Source: an uncultured Anaerosporobacter sp.
GTDB taxonomy: Bacteria; Bacillota; Clostridia; Lachnospirales; Lachnospiraceae
NCBI GenBank assembly: GCA_945787925.1
Contig: CALZJY010000135.1
Location: forward strand, 1-6,007
DNA: 6,007 nt
Direction: 5' to 3'
In this document: in pieces, positions 5,968 through 6,007 of the stretch
Layout of the letters: each line of letters begins with the position of its first letter
How positions within the stretch are numbered: the stretch's first letter is position 1
Translations under genes and position numbers: made by a program
The notes under the pieces: generated by a model
Databases searched by the model: none
The model's input: the letters and a program-made list of their open reading frames with translations, nothing else
Told to the model about the DNA's origin: nothing

Positions 5968-5990
5968 AAAAAAGCTGCATGGCAATATCA

Positions 5991-6007
5991 TTAACTTAAT
6001 GACATTG
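5991..6007 (-). repeat. Right terminal inverted repeat of the IS
   Basis: TTAACTTAATGACATTG is the exact reverse complement of 4385-4401. It is also half of a near-perfect palindrome: 5983-5994 pairs with 5996-6007 at 11 of 12 positions around a central C. The window ends on its last base. Confidence 0.88.

Larger units (their letters stand above)
4385..6007 (-). mobile_element. IS4-family insertion sequence, both ends visible
   Basis: A 1623-bp element is bounded by identical 17-bp inverted repeats (4385-4401 and 5991-6007) and carries one intact DDE transposase on the minus strand. The tip reading inward, CAATGTCATTAAGTTAA, resembles the ends of IS231-type members of the IS4 family, which carry a similar CATCAACTTAAG core. 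The length fits the family. A target duplication cannot be tested because the right flank is outside the window. GG precedes the left tip (4383-4384) and could belong to either the element or the target. The intact gene and perfect tips suggest a recent, possibly active copy. Confidence 0.88.

Noticed and set aside
1..6007. CRISPR array, tRNA or rRNA gene, riboswitch, or a complete novel defence system
   Set aside because: I saw no spaced direct repeats, no cloverleaf or rRNA signatures, and no long structured leader. The genes present do not add up to a recognisable multi-gene defence locus.

Overview
The window is a low-GC stretch with strong AGGAGG-type ribosome binding sites, sigma-A-like promoters and hairpin/T-run terminators. 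This points to the Bacillota, most likely an anaerobic gut-type clostridium (Lachnospiraceae-like) or an erysipelotrichial relative. The assignment rests on style and gene families only, not on a marker gene.

Layout: (1) 1-367 is the 3' end of a plus-strand FAD-dependent reductase of the flavocytochrome c/fumarate reductase type. A bidirectional terminator (389-416) separates it from a convergent gene. (2) 422-946, minus strand, is a cytoplasmic cyclophilin peptidyl-prolyl isomerase with its own promoter. (3) 1065-2198, minus strand, is a protein resembling the Nmad3 family (nucleotide modification associated domain 3), with an added C-terminal Cys/His module. Its promoter lies in a 127-bp divergent intergenic region. 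(4) A plus-strand cluster, 2326-4349, encodes a two-TM DUF3592-like protein, an HD-domain phosphohydrolase overlapping it by one base, a 74-aa protein of unknown function, and a YoaK/DUF1275-family membrane protein. An extended -10 promoter lying over the HD stop codon may drive the last two genes separately. (5) 4385-6007 is an apparently complete IS4-family insertion sequence. It has an intact 437-aa DDE transposase on the minus strand, 17-bp identical terminal inverted repeats and internal terminators near both ends. The window stops exactly on the last base of the right repeat.

How the genes work together: the cyclophilin and the reductase are ordinary housekeeping or metabolic genes. The most unusual cellular gene is the Nmad3-like one. 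It is divergently arranged with an HD-phosphohydrolase operon, so a nucleotide-related link is possible but unproven. The IS sits 35 bp behind the DUF1275 gene and just after a Shine-Dalgarno-like sequence that no longer has a start codon, so it may have cut the operon off from a further gene. I found no CRISPR array, tRNA or rRNA, and no convincing previously undescribed system. The best leads are the Nmad3-like/HD locus, the atypical active-site motifs of the reductase, and the end architecture of the IS.
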